DNA of 64,000 bases from Streptococcus mitis (GTDB taxonomy: Bacteria; Bacillota; Bacilli; Lactobacillales; Streptococcaceae): assembly GCF_000722765.2 (NCBI RefSeq), contig NZ_CP028415.1:1680501-1744500 (forward strand), written 5' to 3'. How positions within the stretch are numbered: the first letter of the stretch is position 1; every line of letters starts with the position of its first letter. A program made the position numbers and the translations under genes. The notes below the pieces were generated by a model that was not told the origin of the DNA, ran no database searches, and saw only the letters and a program-made list of their open reading frames with translations. Below are positions 39,480 through 52,187 of this stretch, one piece after another.

Positions 39480-42400
39480 ATGAGAAAAACACCATCTCAC
39501 ACTGAGAAAAAAATGATTTACAGCATCCGTTCCCTCAAAAATGGAACTGGTTCTGTCCTTATCGGAGCAAGCCTTGTTCTGCTTGCCATGGCTACACCAA
39601 CTATCTCAGCTAATGAAAATACTACAAGCAATAAGGGAACTGATAATGAAGCTACTACTGCCCTTGCTCAACCTCTTACTGATGCAACAAACATCGCTGG
39701 TAAGAACGAAAGCGTTTTTTCTTCACCCGATAGTGCAAACGCTTCCCTAGAGAAAAAAGAAGAAAAACCTGCAACAGAGGCAACCACTCCTGCTGCAACT
39801 CCAGCCGATTCAGCACCACAAACTGGACAAGATCGTTCAAGTGAACCAACTACTTCTACGAGCCCAGTAACGACTGAAACTAAGGCAGAAGAGCCAATCG
39901 AAGACAACTACTTCCGTATCCATGTCAAAAAACTTCCTGAAGAAAACAAGGATTCTCAAGGACTATGGACTTGGGACGATGTTGAAAAACCATCTGAAAA
40001 CTGGCCTAACGGAGCCTTGTCCTTTAAGGATGCCAAAAAAGATGACTATGGCTATTACCTAGATGTCAAATTAAAGGGAGAACAAGCCAAGAAAATTAGC
40101 TTCCTCATCAATAATACAGCTGGAAAAAATCTAACCGGCGATAAATCGGCCGAAAAACTAGTTCCAAAAATGAACGAGGCTTGGTTAGACCAAGATTACA
40201 AGGTCTTCCCTTACGAGCCACAACCTGCAGGAACTATTCGTGTCAACTACTACCGCACCGATGGCAACTATGACAAGAAGTCTCTCTGGTACTGGGGAGA
40301 TGTGAAAGAGCCAAGTAGTGGTGAATGGCCTAATGGAACAGACTTTACGGCTACAGGCAAATATGGTCGCTATATCGATATTCCACTCAAAGATGCAGCT
40401 AAAGACCTTGGATTTTTATTACTAGACAGAAACAAACAAGGAGACGATGTGAAAATCCGTAAAGAAGATTATAAGTTTACAGATTTGAAAAATCATAGCC
40501 AAATTTTTCTAAAAGACGATGACGAATCGATTTACACAAATCCATACTATGTTCATGATATCCGTATGACAGGTGCCCAACACGTAGGAACTTCTAGCAT
40601 TGAAAGTAGTTTTTCAACACTAGTCGGTGCTAAAAAAGAAGATATCCTCAAACACTCCAACATCACTAATCACCTAGGAAACAAGGTAACTATCACCGAT
40701 GTTGCAATAGATGAAGCTGGTAAGAAAGTGACCTACAGCGGAGATTTCTCTGACACAAAACATCCTTATACCGTTAGCTACAACTCTGACAAATTCACTA
40801 CCAAAACAAGCTGGCGCCTGAAAGATGAGACTTACAGCTATGATGGTAAACTTGGAGCTGACCTCAAAGAAGAAGGAAAACAGGTTGATTTAACTCTCTG
40901 GTCACCAAGTGCTGATAAGGTTTCTGTCGTTGTCTACGACAAGAATAACCCTGAAAAAGTGGTTGGAACTGTCGCTCTTGAAAAAGGGGAAAGAGGAACT
41001 TGGAAACAAACTCTAGATAGTACAAACAAACTAGGCATCACCGATTTCACTGGATACTATTATCAATACCAAATCGAACGTCAAGGTAAAACTGTTCTTG
41101 CACTCGATCCTTACGCTAAGTCCCTCGCTGCTTGGAATAGTGACGATGCCAAGATTGACGATGCCCATAAAGTGGCTAAAGCCGCCTTTGTAGATCCAGC
41201 CAAACTAGGACCTCAAGACTTAACTTATGGTAAGATTCACAACTTCAAGACTCGTGAAGATGCCGTTATCTACGAAGCTCATGTGCGTGACTTCACTTCA
41301 GATCCTGCCATTGCAAAAGACTTGACCAAACCATTTGGGACCTTTGAAGCCTTTATTGAAAAACTAGACTATCTCAAAGACTTAGGTGTGACCCACATCC
41401 AGCTCCTTCCAGTCTTGTCTTACTACTTTGTCAATGAATTGAAAAACCATGAACGCTTGTCTGACTATTCTTCAAGCAACAGCAACTACAACTGGGGATA
41501 TGACCCTCAAAACTACTTCTCATTGACTGGTATGTACTCAAGCGATCCTAAGAATCCAGAAAAACGAATCGCAGAATTTAAAAACCTCATCAACGAAATT
41601 CACAAACGTGGTATGGGAGCCATCCTGGATGTCGTTTATAACCACACAGCTAAAGTCGATATCTTTGAAGACTTAGAACCAAACTACTACCACTTTATGG
41701 ATGCTGATGGGACACCTCGCACTAGCTTTGGTGGTGGACGCTTGGGGACAACCCACCATATGACCAAACGACTCCTAGTTGACTCTATCAAATATCTAGT
41801 TGATACCTACAAAGTGGATGGATTCCGTTTCGATATGATGGGAGACCATGATGCCGCTTCTATCGAAGAAGCCTACAAGGCTGCACGCGCCCTCAATCCA
41901 CACTTAATCATGCTTGGTGAAGGTTGGAGAACCTATGCCGGTGATGAGAACATGCCTACTAAAGCTGCTGACCAAGATTGGATGAAGCATACCGATACTG
42001 TCGCTGTCTTTTCAGATGACATCCGTAACAACCTCAAGTCTGGTTATCCAAACGAAGGTCAACCTGCCTTTATCACAGGTGGCAAACGTGATATCAATAC
42101 CATCTTCAAAAATCTCATTGCTCAGCCAACCAACTTTGAAGCTGACAGCCCTGGAGATGTTATCCAGTATATCGCAGCCCATGATAACTTGACCCTCTTT
42201 GACATCATTGCCCAATCTATCAAAAAAGACCCAAGCAAGGCTGAGAACTATGCTGAAATCCACCGTCGTTTGCGACTTGGAAACCTCATGGTCTTGACAG
42301 CTCAAGGAACTCCATTTATCCACTCTGGTCAGGAATATGGTCGCACTAAACAATTCCGTGACCCAGCCTACAAGACTCCAGTCGCAGAGGATAAGGTTCC

Positions 42401-43376
42401 AAACAAATCTCACTTGTTGCGTGATAAGGATGGCAATCCATTTGACTATCCTTACTTCATCCATGACTCTTACGATTCGAGTGATGCTATTAACAAGTTT
42501 GACTGGACTAAGGCTACAGATGGTAAAGCTTATCCTGAAAATGTCAAGAGCCGTGACTATATGAAAGGGTTGATTGCCCTTCGTCAATCTACAGATGCCT
42601 TCCGACTTAAGAGTCTCCAAGATATCAAAGACCGTGTTCATCTCATCACTGTCCCAGGCCAAAATGGCGTGGAAAAAGAGGACGTAGTAATTGGATACCA
42701 AATCACTGCTCCAAACGGTGATATCTACGCAGTCTTTGTCAATGCGGATGAAAAAGCTCGCGAATTTAATTTGGGAACTGCCTTTGCCCACCTCAGAAAT
42801 GCTGAAGTTTTGGCAGATGAAAACCAAGCAGGACCAGTAGGAATTGCCAACCCGAAAGGACTCGAATGGACTGAAAAAGGCTTGAAATTAAACGCCCTTA
42901 CTGCCACTGTTCTTCGAGTCTCTCAAGGCGGTGCAATTGTCGCCCCAGCTGTGGAAGAAAAACCTGAATTTGACCTTTCTAGCTTAAAACAAGAACACGG
43001 TCAAAATAACAGCCAAGACAATATGTCAAACCGAATAGTCAAACCGGAACAGCAAACTCCAGCTCCACAAACTAAACCTGATTCTGCAAAACCAGATGCC
43101 AAAGTAGCTGATGCGGAAAATAAACCTAGCCAATCTACAGCTGATTCACAAGCTCAACAACCAGCACAAGAAGCACAAGCATCATCTGTAAAAGAGGAAG
43201 TTCAAAACGAATCGGTAGAAAACTCTAGCAAGGATAATAGACCTGCACCCCTAGCTAAACAAGCTGAACTTCCAAATACAGGAACCAAAAACGATCACAA
43301 ACTCCTGTTTGCAGGAATCAGCATTCTTTCCCTTCTAGGTCTCGGGTTCTTGTTAAAAAACAAAAGAGAGAACTAA
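39480..43376 (+). CDS. spuA: Cell-wall anchored pullulanase (alkaline amylopullulanase)
   Basis: Surface enzyme that binds and debranches glycogen and other alpha-glucans. The 1298 residues have a YSIRK-type signal (YSIRSLKNGTGSVLIGASL, 14-32), a Thr/Ala/Glu-rich linker, and two CBM41 modules (about 142-245 and 250-350) with W-W-D/GDV-P-WPNG motifs. A pullulanase-type N domain, a GH13 catalytic domain with YNWGYDP, nucleophile D785 (GFRFD), acid E814 (GEGW) and D902 (AHDN), a low-complexity linker, and a sortase signal LPNTG (1264-1268) with hydrophobic tail follow. The start has GGAG upstream. Own terminator downstream. Confidence 0.96.
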   Translation: MRKTPSHTEKKMIYSIRSLKNGTGSVLIGASLVLLAMATPTISANENTTSNKGTDNEATTALAQPLTDATNIAGKNESVFSSPDSANASLEKKEEKPATEATTPAATPADSAPQTGQDRSSEPTTSTSPVTTETKAEEPIEDNYFRIHVKKLPEENKDSQGLWTWDDVEKPSENWPNGALSFKDAKKDDYGYYLDVKLKGEQAKKISFLINNTAGKNLTGDKSAEKLVPKMNEAWLDQDYKVFPYEPQPAGTIRVNYYRTDGNYDKKSLWYWGDVKEPSSGEWPNGTDFTATGKYGRYIDIPLKDAAKDLGFLLLDRNKQGDDVKIRKEDYKFTDLKNHSQIFLKDDDESIYTNPYYVHDIRMTGAQHVGTSSIESSFSTLVGAKKEDILKHSNITNHLGNKVTITDVAIDEAGKKVTYSGDFSDTKHPYTVSYNSDKFTTKTSWRLKDETYSYDGKLGADLKEEGKQVDLTLWSPSADKVSVVVYDKNNPEKVVGTVALEKGERGTWKQTLDSTNKLGITDFTGYYYQYQIERQGKTVLALDPYAKSLAAWNSDDAKIDDAHKVAKAAFVDPAKLGPQDLTYGKIHNFKTREDAVIYEAHVRDFTSDPAIAKDLTKPFGTFEAFIEKLDYLKDLGVTHIQLLPVLSYYFVNELKNHERLSDYSSSNSNYNWGYDPQNYFSLTGMYSSDPKNPEKRIAEFKNLINEIHKRGMGAILDVVYNHTAKVDIFEDLEPNYYHFMDADGTPRTSFGGGRLGTTHHMTKRLLVDSIKYLVDTYKVDGFRFDMMGDHDAASIEEAYKAARALNPHLIMLGEGWRTYAGDENMPTKAADQDWMKHTDTVAVFSDDIRNNLKSGYPNEGQPAFITGGKRDINTIFKNLIAQPTNFEADSPGDVIQYIAAHDNLTLFDIIAQSIKKDPSKAENYAEIHRRLRLGNLMVLTAQGTPFIHSGQEYGRTKQFRDPAYKTPVAEDKVPNKSHLLRDKDGNPFDYPYFIHDSYDSSDAINKFDWTKATDGKAYPENVKSRDYMKGLIALRQSTDAFRLKSLQDIKDRVHLITVPGQNGVEKEDVVIGYQITAPNGDIYAVFVNADEKAREFNLGTAFAHLRNAEVLADENQAGPVGIANPKGLEWTEKGLKLNALTATVLRVSQGGAIVAPAVEEKPEFDLSSLKQEHGQNNSQDNMSNRIVKPEQQTPAPQTKPDSAKPDAKVADAENKPSQSTADSQAQQPAQEAQASSVKEEVQNESVENSSKDNRPAPLAKQAELPNTGTKNDHKLLFAGISILSLLGLGFLLKNKREN

Positions 43377-43398
43377 ACTAGCCCTCCTATAGAACAAT

Positions 43399-43436
43399 CC
43401 CCCAAGCCTTAACGCTCCGGGGGATTGATTTTTGTA
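43399..43436 (+). terminator. Terminator after spuA
   Basis: AATCCCCC and GGGGGATT stem around a 15-base loop, followed by GATTTTTG. Confidence 0.7.
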
Positions 43437-43476
43437 CAATATTTATTTTCCTAATAAGCTTGATTAGGATTTTTTA

Positions 43477-44526
43477 TTAAGCATCTTTCATGGCAAAATA
43501 AGCCCGTACTTTTGGAGCCACTTGCGTGCCGAAGAGTTCAATAGCTCTTAGAACTTGATCATGAGGCATGGAGCCAAGAGGTAGGTGCAACATAAAGCGG
43601 TCCAAACCTAAATTCTCAATCATGCGAATCAATTTTTCGACCACCTGATCTGGATTGCCCACAAACATAGCACCATTTGGCCCAACTTGCTCCAAATATT
43701 GCTCATAACGCAATTCCTGCCAGTGCGGACGGTCTTTGGAAATAGCATCCACCACTTGCTTAGTCGGATGGAAATAATCTTTTACAGCCTGCTCACCATC
43801 TTCAGCAATCCAACCCCAAGAATGAGCTCCAACCTTTGGTTCCTGACTGGCATAACCCGCTTCGCTCCCAATCTCACGATAAGCCTGAATCAACTTTTTA
43901 AAATAACGAGGGTTACCACCAATAATGGCATAGACAATCGGTAGGCCTGCCTGAGCAATCTTCACTGTTGATTCGACATGACCACCTGTCGCTATCCACA
44001 AGGGTAATTTATCCTGAACTGGACGAGGATAGACTTCTTTGCCAGAGATTGTTTGGCTCAATCGACCTTGCCAGTCTAACTTGGTCTTTTCATTGACTAA
44101 CTGAAGCAAGTCTAACTTCTCATCAAAAAGGGCTTCGTAGTCTTTCAAATCATATCCAAACAAGGGAAAAGATTCCGTGAAAGACCCCCTTCCAGCCATA
44201 ATCTCCGCACGTCCATTTGACAAAGCATCGATAGTGGCATACTGTTGGAACAAGCGAATCGGATCCATACTTGAGAGAATGCTGACTGCACTGGTCAAAC
44301 GGATTTTCTTGGTATTGACTGCCCCAGCTGCCAGGACAATCTCTGGCGCAGATACTGCAAAATCCGCTCGATGGTGCTCACCAATCCCATATACATCCAA
44401 ACCAACCTTGTCAGCTAGTTCAATCTCTGCCAGCAACTGACGAATGCGTTCGGCATGACTGTAAATTTGCCCAGTCCCTTCAAGCTCCGTTGTTTCCCCA
44501 AATGTTGAAATTCCCAATTCTACCAC
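43477..44526 (-). CDS. Luciferase-like flavin-dependent monooxygenase
   Basis: The 349-residue LLM-class protein has GISTFGETTE at the N-terminus, YGIGEHHRADFAVSAPE, ALSNGRAEIMAGRGSF and LPLWIATGG, typical of bacterial luciferase-fold FMN oxidoreductases (TIM barrel). The substrate is unknown. It is transcribed toward spuA and converges with it, and is preceded by a BOX element. Its place beside glmS and spuA matches the pneumococcal order I recall. Confidence 0.87.
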   Translation of the reverse strand: MVELGISTFGETTELEGTGQIYSHAERIRQLLAEIELADKVGLDVYGIGEHHRADFAVSAPEIVLAAGAVNTKKIRLTSAVSILSSMDPIRLFQQYATIDALSNGRAEIMAGRGSFTESFPLFGYDLKDYEALFDEKLDLLQLVNEKTKLDWQGRLSQTISGKEVYPRPVQDKLPLWIATGGHVESTVKIAQAGLPIVYAIIGGNPRYFKKLIQAYREIGSEAGYASQEPKVGAHSWGWIAEDGEQAVKDYFHPTKQVVDAISKDRPHWQELRYEQYLEQVGPNGAMFVGNPDQVVEKLIRMIENLGLDRFMLHLPLGSMPHDQVLRAIELFGTQVAPKVRAYFAMKDA

Positions 44527-44575
44527 AGTGACTCTCCTTGTCTACCTCTGTCCTTCATTTTGAAAAATTATTCTA

Positions 44576-44679
44576 ACACTCAATGAAAATCAAAGAGCAA
44601 ACTAGGAAGCTAGCCGCAGGCTGTACTTAAGTACGGCAAGGTAAAGCTGACGTGGTTTGAATTTGATTTTCGAAGAGTA
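44576..44679 (-). repeat. BOX element (divergent short form)
   Basis: Begins ACACTCAATGAAAATCAAAG and ends GATTTTCGAAGAGTA. The centre is shortened and reads GTACTTAAGTACGGCAAGG. It lies between glmS and the monooxygenase gene. Confidence 0.8.
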
Positions 44680-44721
44680 TAACACGAATCTTGAGTACAA
44701 GCAACCCATTTGCTCACAAGA

Positions 44722-44745
44722 AAAAGCCTAGATAACTAGACTTTT
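44722..44745 (-). terminator. Terminator after glmS
   Basis: AAGTCTAG-TTAT-CTAGGCTTTTTC on the minus strand, six bases after the stop. Confidence 0.75.
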
Positions 44746-44750
44746 TTAGC

Positions 44751-46559
44751 TTATTCTACCGTTACTGACTTAGCAAGGTTACGTGGTTTATCCACATCAA
44801 GGCCACGGTGGAGTGTTGCAAAGTAAGCGACTAATTGCGTTGGTACGACCATTGAAATTGGTGAGAGGTATGGATGTACAGTCGTAAGCACGATGTCGTC
44901 TGTCTCTTTAGCAACATTCTCTTCTGCGATAGTGAGAACTTTGGCACCACGGGCTGCCACCTCTTGGATATTTCCACGAGTGTGGTTAGCAAGAACTGGG
45001 TCTGACAAAAGAGCCAAGACAGGCGTTCCTTCTTCAATCAAGGCAATGGTTCCGTGCTTGAGTTCTCCTGCCGCAAAGCCTTCACACTGGATGTAAGAAA
45101 TCTCTTTGAGTTTGAGACTTGCTTCCATGGCTACATAATAATCTTGACCACGTCCGATGTAAAAGGCGTTGCGAGTTGTTTCAAGAAGCTCACGAACCTT
45201 GCTATCAATCAATTCTTTTTCTGAAAGAGTTGATTCGATAGATTGAGCTACGATTGACAACTCATGAACCAGATCAAAGGCTTGCGCTTTGGCATTGCCG
45301 TTCGCTTCGCCGACTGCCTTTGCCAGGAAGGCAAGGGCTGCAATTTGTGCTGTATAAGCCTTTGTTGATGCCACGGCAATTTCAGGACCCGCGTGAAGGA
45401 GCATGGTATGGTTGGCTTCACGAGAAAGAGTTGAGCCTGGGACGTTTGTCACGGTCAAGCTTGGGATTCCCATTTCATTAGCCTTAACCAAAACCTGACG
45501 GCTATCCGCTGTTTCACCAGACTGGCTGATAAAGATGAAGAGTGGTTTCTTGCTGAGAAGTGGCATACCGTAGCCCCACTCAGATGAGATTCCAAGTTCA
45601 ACTGGTGTATCTGTCAATTCTTCCAACATTTTCTTAGAAGCAAATCCTGCGTGGTAAGATGTTCCAGCTGCAAGGATGTAGATACGGTCTGCGTCTTGAA
45701 CAGCCTTGATGATAGCTGGGTCTACGACAACTTGACCAGCCTCATCTGTGTAGGCTTGGATGAGTTTACGCATAACCGTTGGTTGCTCATCGATTTCCTT
45801 GAGCATGTAGTAAGGGTAAGTTCCCTTACCGATATCTGACAAGTCAAGTTCAGCAGTGTAGCTAGCACGCTCACGACGATTTCCATCATAGTCTTGAACT
45901 TCCACACTATCAGCCTTGACGATTACCAACTCTTGGTCATGAATTTCCATGTATTGGTTGGTTTCACGAATCATAGCCATAGCATCTGAGCAGACCATGT
46001 TATAACCTTCACCAAGACCAATCAAGAGTGGTGATTTATTCTTAGCCACATATATGACTTCAGGAGCTTGTGAGTCAACCAAGGCAAAGGCATAAGAACC
46101 ACGGATGATGTGAAGAGCTTTTTTGAAGGCTTCAAGAACTGACAAGCCATCTTCTTCTGCAAATTTTCCAATCAAGTGAACGGCGATTTCAGTATCTGTT
46201 TGCCCCTTAAAGTGGTGACCTGCAAGGTATTCTTCCTTGATTTCAAGGTAGTTCTCAATCACCCCATTGTGCACCAAAACAAAACGTTCTGTCTCAGAGC
46301 GATGTGGGTGAGCATTGTCTTCCGTTGGTTTTCCGTGAGTAGCCCAACGAGTATGTCCGATCCCAGTTGTTCCCTTAACACCAGCTGTCTTAGCAGACAA
46401 TTCTGCAATACGACCTACAGCCTTGACTAGATGGCTTTCAGCACCACCTAGGACAAAAATCCCCGCAGAATCATAACCACGGTATTCGAGCTTTTCAAGT
46501 CCTTGAATCAAAATATCAGTTGCATTTGTGTTTCCAACAACACCAACAATTCCACACAT
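44751..46559 (-). CDS. glmS: Glutamine-fructose-6-phosphate aminotransferase (isomerising)
   Basis: Makes glucosamine-6-phosphate from fructose-6-phosphate and glutamine, the entry to wall amino-sugar synthesis. The 602 residues have the N-terminal nucleophile C2 (MCGIVGVVG), the glutaminase motifs GHTRWATHG and NGVIENY, and two SIS domains (about 285-600; [18 protein letters not shown]). The C-terminal KSVTVE is the usual end. The leader of about 75 nt is too short for a glmS ribozyme, and none was seen. Confidence 0.97.
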   Translation of the reverse strand: MCGIVGVVGNTNATDILIQGLEKLEYRGYDSAGIFVLGGAESHLVKAVGRIAELSAKTAGVKGTTGIGHTRWATHGKPTEDNAHPHRSETERFVLVHNGVIENYLEIKEEYLAGHHFKGQTDTEIAVHLIGKFAEEDGLSVLEAFKKALHIIRGSYAFALVDSQAPEVIYVAKNKSPLLIGLGEGYNMVCSDAMAMIRETNQYMEIHDQELVIVKADSVEVQDYDGNRRERASYTAELDLSDIGKGTYPYYMLKEIDEQPTVMRKLIQAYTDEAGQVVVDPAIIKAVQDADRIYILAAGTSYHAGFASKKMLEELTDTPVELGISSEWGYGMPLLSKKPLFIFISQSGETADSRQVLVKANEMGIPSLTVTNVPGSTLSREANHTMLLHAGPEIAVASTKAYTAQIAALAFLAKAVGEANGNAKAQAFDLVHELSIVAQSIESTLSEKELIDSKVRELLETTRNAFYIGRGQDYYVAMEASLKLKEISYIQCEGFAAGELKHGTIALIEEGTPVLALLSDPVLANHTRGNIQEVAARGAKVLTIAEENVAKETDDIVLTTVHPYLSPISMVVPTQLVAYFATLHRGLDVDKPRNLAKSVTVE

Positions 46560-46640
46560 AGTATATACGACACAGGCAAGCTGTGCTTTCTCCTTAAAAT
46601 TGGTATAGTCTAATTCCTCTTTTATAGAATCAGCAAAAAC

Positions 46641-46669
46641 AGTATATACTTGTTTCTTTCACTTGTCAA
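46641..46669 (-). promoter_or_regulatory. glmS promoter
   Basis: TTGACA (46664-46669), 17 bp, TATACT (46641-46646): near-perfect consensus. Confidence 0.85.
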
Positions 46670-46709
46670 GAGTAAAAATTGGTATAGTTCAAATTACGCT
46701 CCTGTAAGC

Positions 46710-46744
46710 AAAAAACTCTGACCAATTAGGACAATCAGTCAGAG
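46710..46744 (-). terminator. Terminator after bglA
   Basis: ACTCTGAC / GTCAGAGT stem with an 18-base centre, then TTTTTTG, a few bases after the stop. Confidence 0.75.
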
Positions 46745-46750
46745 TCTTTT

Positions 46751-48130
46751 TTAAAATCCATTATTATCACTTAGTTCCTTGAACCAGTGCCCTGATTTCT
46801 TCAGACGACGTTCTTGCGTCTCCAAGTCTAATTCGACCAAGCCATAGCGATTTTTATAGCTGTTGAGCCATGACCAGCAATCGATAAAGGTCCAAATTAA
46901 GTAGCCCTTACAATTGGCTCCATCTTCAATGGCACGGTGCAGTTCATGAAGATGACCTTTTACAAAGTCAATACGGTAATCATCTTGAATCATTCCATTC
47001 TCACGGAATTTTTCTTCCCCTTCAACACCCATTCCATTCTCAGTCAATATCCACTCGATATTGCCATAATTTTCCTTGATATTTTGGGCGATATCATAAA
47101 TCCCTTGCTCATAAATCTCCCAGCCACGGTGAGGATTGATTTTACGTCCAGGCATCACATAAGGCTCGTAAAAATGTTCTGGTAAGAGTGGACTCTCTGG
47201 ATGCTTCGCAAATCGAGGTGCCATAACACGCAAAGGTTGATAGTAGTTGACACCAAGAAAATCTACCGTATTGTCACGAATGAGCTCCAACTCCTCCTCT
47301 GTAGCATCAGGCAAGAGCCCGTGTTCATGCAAGATTTCTACTAACTCCTGTGGGTAAGTACCCAAAACAGACGGATCTAAGAAAGATTGAGCCTGAAAAA
47401 GATCCGCAATGCGAGCAGCCTTGACATCAGCAGGATGCTGGCTACGTGGATAAGCCGGTGTCAAGTTGAGGACAATCCCAATCTTGGAATCAGGCAAGAG
47501 TTCATGACAAGCCTTAACCGCCAGACTGCTAGCCAATTGTGTATGATAAGCTACTTTAACCGCCGCTTCTGCATCCACCTTGTGTGGATAATGAGCATCG
47601 TAAAAATAGCCAAATTCTACTGGAACGATGGGCTCGTTAAAGGTAATCCATTGATCCACTAAATCTCCATAAGTCTCAAAACAAAAACGAGCATAGTCTT
47701 CATAGGCTGAGACAGTCGCCTTATTTTCCCAACCATCACCATCCTCTTGAAGGGCAAAAGGCAAATCAAAATGATAAAGATTGACTAAAAGACGAATCCC
47801 TTTGGCCTTAATAGCCTCAAAAACCTTACGGTAAAAATCTACACCCTGAGAATTGACTTTTCCACGCCCTTGTGGAAAAATCCGTGACCATTGAATAGAA
47901 GTTCGAAAGGCCGTGTGACCAGTTTCTAACAAGAGCTCGATATCCTGTTCCCAGTTTTCATAAAAGGTCGATGTCTTATCTGGACCAATCCCATTATAGT
48001 AACGATTTGGCTCCACTTGGTACCAATAATCCCAGAGATTATCTCCCTTGCCGTCACCAGCTACACGTCCTTCTGTTTGTGGTCCAGAAGTAGAGGATCC
48101 CCAGACAAAATCCTTTGGAAATCTTAGCAT
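46751..48130 (-). CDS. bglA: Glycoside hydrolase family 1 (6-phospho-)beta-glucosidase
   Basis: The 459 residues form a GH1 TIM barrel, with FPKDFVWGSSTSGPQTEG at the start, acid/base E166 in TFNEP and nucleophile E364 in TENGMG. GH1 enzymes in streptococci usually act on phosphorylated beta-glucosides delivered by PTS, but the pattern here does not prove a 6-phospho specificity. It is a single gene with its own promoter (TATAAT at 48163-48168) and terminator, between glmS and proS. Confidence 0.9.
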   Translation of the reverse strand: MLRFPKDFVWGSSTSGPQTEGRVAGDGKGDNLWDYWYQVEPNRYYNGIGPDKTSTFYENWEQDIELLLETGHTAFRTSIQWSRIFPQGRGKVNSQGVDFYRKVFEAIKAKGIRLLVNLYHFDLPFALQEDGDGWENKATVSAYEDYARFCFETYGDLVDQWITFNEPIVPVEFGYFYDAHYPHKVDAEAAVKVAYHTQLASSLAVKACHELLPDSKIGIVLNLTPAYPRSQHPADVKAARIADLFQAQSFLDPSVLGTYPQELVEILHEHGLLPDATEEELELIRDNTVDFLGVNYYQPLRVMAPRFAKHPESPLLPEHFYEPYVMPGRKINPHRGWEIYEQGIYDIAQNIKENYGNIEWILTENGMGVEGEEKFRENGMIQDDYRIDFVKGHLHELHRAIEDGANCKGYLIWTFIDCWSWLNSYKNRYGLVELDLETQERRLKKSGHWFKELSDNNGF

Positions 48131-48171
48131 ACATTTACCTCTTTATCTACTCATTTTTCCCATTATACAGA

Positions 48172-48212
48172 AAAAACAAGGTAAAAACTAGTTACATTTT
48201 TTCCTTGTTTTT
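48172..48212 (-). terminator. Terminator of the uppS-cdsA-eep-proS operon
   Basis: AAAACAAGGAAAAA / TTTTTACCTTGTTTTTT hairpin after proS. Its T-run lies directly beside the bglA -10 box. Confidence 0.75.
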
Positions 48213-48228
48213 CTTCTGATTATAGTTT

Positions 48229-50094
<1,866 letters not shown>

Positions 50095-51354
50095 TTATCT
50101 AAAAAAGAGTCGCATGATGTCATTCCAAGTCACAGCAATCATCAAGACAACCATGATGACCACTCCGGCCAAGGTGACATAGGTTTCAATTTCTTGTTTC
50201 AATGGTTTGCGGCGGATGGCTTCTAGGATATTGAGCACAATCTTACCACCATCCAGGGCTGGAATCGGAATAAGATTAAAAATCCCAATATTGATGGAAA
50301 TCACTGCCAAGAAGTACAAGACATTCTCAATTCCATTTTTAGCAGCATCACTACTTGCCTTAAAGATAGCAACAGGTCCACCTAGCTTGTTCAAATCCGG
50401 TTGGAAAATCAGATTTTTCAGCTCTGAGAGAATTCGGAGAGCCGAGTCGGCTGCAGTTGTAAATCCACCTACAAACATGGATAGAAAGTCCGACTTAATC
50501 CCCGGTTGAACACCTAGAAGATATCGACCTTGACTTTCTTCCGGAGTAACAGTGACTTGTTTGTCACTACCATTTTCAGAAATAGTCACATCCAAGGTCG
50601 GGGCTGTCTTATCTTTGGTTTCTGATTCCACAGCCTGAATCAAACTTTCCCAGTTGCTAATCTCATGTGAGCCAATCTTAGTAATCTGGGCCGTTTCTGA
50701 CACTCCTACCTTAGCCAAAGCACCTTGAGGCATGACATGAAACTGATTGGTATCAACATCTCTAACACCACCCTGCATGAAGATTAAAATCCAGAAAACA
50801 ACAACCCCTAAGATAAAGTTGTTCATAGGGCCTGCAAAGTTGGTAATCAGTTTGCCCCAGATAGTCGCATTTTGATATTGAACATCTAAAGGTGCAATCC
50901 GAACCTCAGTACCATCTGCTTCCACAACCGTTGCATCGTGATCCACTGCAAATGTTTTTTCTTCTTCCAGAACCAATCCCTTGATGAAAAGCTTGTCTTC
51001 AAAATCAAACTGAGTCACCTGCATAGGAAGAGCTGTTTGATCCAATTTTTTACCTGAGAGATTGATGCGTTTAACCTTACCATCATCAGTAAGCGTCAAA
51101 CTAACAGGAGTCCCTGTCTTGATTTCAGTTGTATCATCACCCCAACCGGCCATGCGAACATAACCACCCAGAGGCAAGATGCGAATGGTATAGGCCGTTC
51201 CATCCTTGCCAATATGAGCAAAGATTTTGGGTCCCATACCAATGGCAAATTCACGCACTAGAATCCCTGATTTCTTGGCAAAGTAGAAGTGGCCAAACTC
51301 GTGCACCACCACAATAATCCCGAAAACCAGAATAAAGGTTAAAATTCCGAGCAT
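50095..51354 (-). CDS. eep: Site-2 intramembrane metalloprotease (RseP/Eep)
   Basis: Zinc protease that cleaves membrane-embedded substrates such as signal-peptide-derived pheromones and anti-sigma factors. The 419 residues have HEFGHF (18-23, the HExxH zinc site) in the first helix, a PDZ domain (about 190-300), and the third zinc ligand in [11 protein letters not shown] in a late helix, with four transmembrane segments in all. It lies 21 bases after cdsA and 12 bases before proS. Confidence 0.95.
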   Translation of the reverse strand: MLGILTFILVFGIIVVVHEFGHFYFAKKSGILVREFAIGMGPKIFAHIGKDGTAYTIRILPLGGYVRMAGWGDDTTEIKTGTPVSLTLTDDGKVKRINLSGKKLDQTALPMQVTQFDFEDKLFIKGLVLEEEKTFAVDHDATVVEADGTEVRIAPLDVQYQNATIWGKLITNFAGPMNNFILGVVVFWILIFMQGGVRDVDTNQFHVMPQGALAKVGVSETAQITKIGSHEISNWESLIQAVESETKDKTAPTLDVTISENGSDKQVTVTPEESQGRYLLGVQPGIKSDFLSMFVGGFTTAADSALRILSELKNLIFQPDLNKLGGPVAIFKASSDAAKNGIENVLYFLAVISINIGIFNLIPIPALDGGKIVLNILEAIRRKPLKQEIETYVTLAGVVIMVVLMIAVTWNDIMRLFFR

Positions 51355-51375
51355 AGTATTTCCTCCGTCTTTTGA

Positions 51376-52179
51376 TTAAAAGAGTCCAAACAAGTGCATG
51401 ATTGGAAATACAAGCAACATACTATCGAAACGATCCAAAACACCACCATGTCCAGGGATAAATTTCCCAGAATCCTTGACACCAAAGTGACGCTTGATCG
51501 AACTTTCTAGTAAATCACCAAATTGTCCAGCAATGCTAAAGAAAATAGCAAAGACTGACATCTTGTAAATTCCATACGGAAGAGCAACTGTATTGTCAAA
51601 CATCATAAAGATGATGGTTACTAAAATAGCACCTAAAATACCACCCAAGGCCCCCTCAAAGGTTTTATTTGGAGAAACTGTCGGAGCTAATTTTCGTTTA
51701 CCGTAGTTCATCCCAACAAGATAGGCACCGCTGTCAGTCGCCCAGACGATACACAAGGCCAAGAGTGCCTTATCTAAACCTGCAACGCGAGCATCTAGTA
51801 AAGCATTAAATCCAAAGCCAACATAGAAACTCATAGCAAGAGGGAAAACAGCATCCTCAATCGTATAAGACTTGCTAAATACAGTCGTTCCTAACATGAT
51901 TGAAATCAGAACACTATAAGCAACCACATTCCCATCAACTGGTAAAAAAGTCAGATAATTCTCCAAGGGAATGGTCAAAGCAAAGGTTGCAAAGAGGGTT
52001 AAGAGGCCCTCCATCGTCATGGTCTCTAGACCTCTCATCTTCAAAAGTTCATGCATGGCTAGCATGGCTATGATTCCAATTGCTATCTGAAGCAAGAGGC
52101 CCCCAATCATTAAAATTGGTAGGAAAATAGCCAGGGCAATCCCTGCAAACAAGGTTCTTTTCTGTAAATCCTGTGTCAT
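51376..52179 (-). CDS. cdsA: Phosphatidate cytidylyltransferase
   Basis: Makes CDP-diacylglycerol, the precursor of all phospholipids. The 267-residue membrane protein has about eight helices and the C-terminal signature S-x-KRHFGVKDSGKFIPGHGGVLDRFDS. It lies between uppS (8 bases) and eep (21 bases) in one transcript. The start at 52179 follows GGAGG. Confidence 0.96.
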   Translation of the reverse strand: MTQDLQKRTLFAGIALAIFLPILMIGGLLLQIAIGIIAMLAMHELLKMRGLETMTMEGLLTLFATFALTIPLENYLTFLPVDGNVVAYSVLISIMLGTTVFSKSYTIEDAVFPLAMSFYVGFGFNALLDARVAGLDKALLALCIVWATDSGAYLVGMNYGKRKLAPTVSPNKTFEGALGGILGAILVTIIFMMFDNTVALPYGIYKMSVFAIFFSIAGQFGDLLESSIKRHFGVKDSGKFIPGHGGVLDRFDSMLLVFPIMHLFGLF

Positions 52180-52187
52180 ATTTCCTC

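Noticed and set aside
42012..42827. A 271-codon open frame on the minus strand inside spuA
   Set aside because: It lies wholly within the catalytic region of the pullulanase, has no ribosome site or recognisable domain, and reflects codon bias of the real gene.
46560..46640. glmS ribozyme in the glmS leader
   Set aside because: The leader is only about 75 nt and shows no ribozyme core; amino-sugar control must work otherwise.
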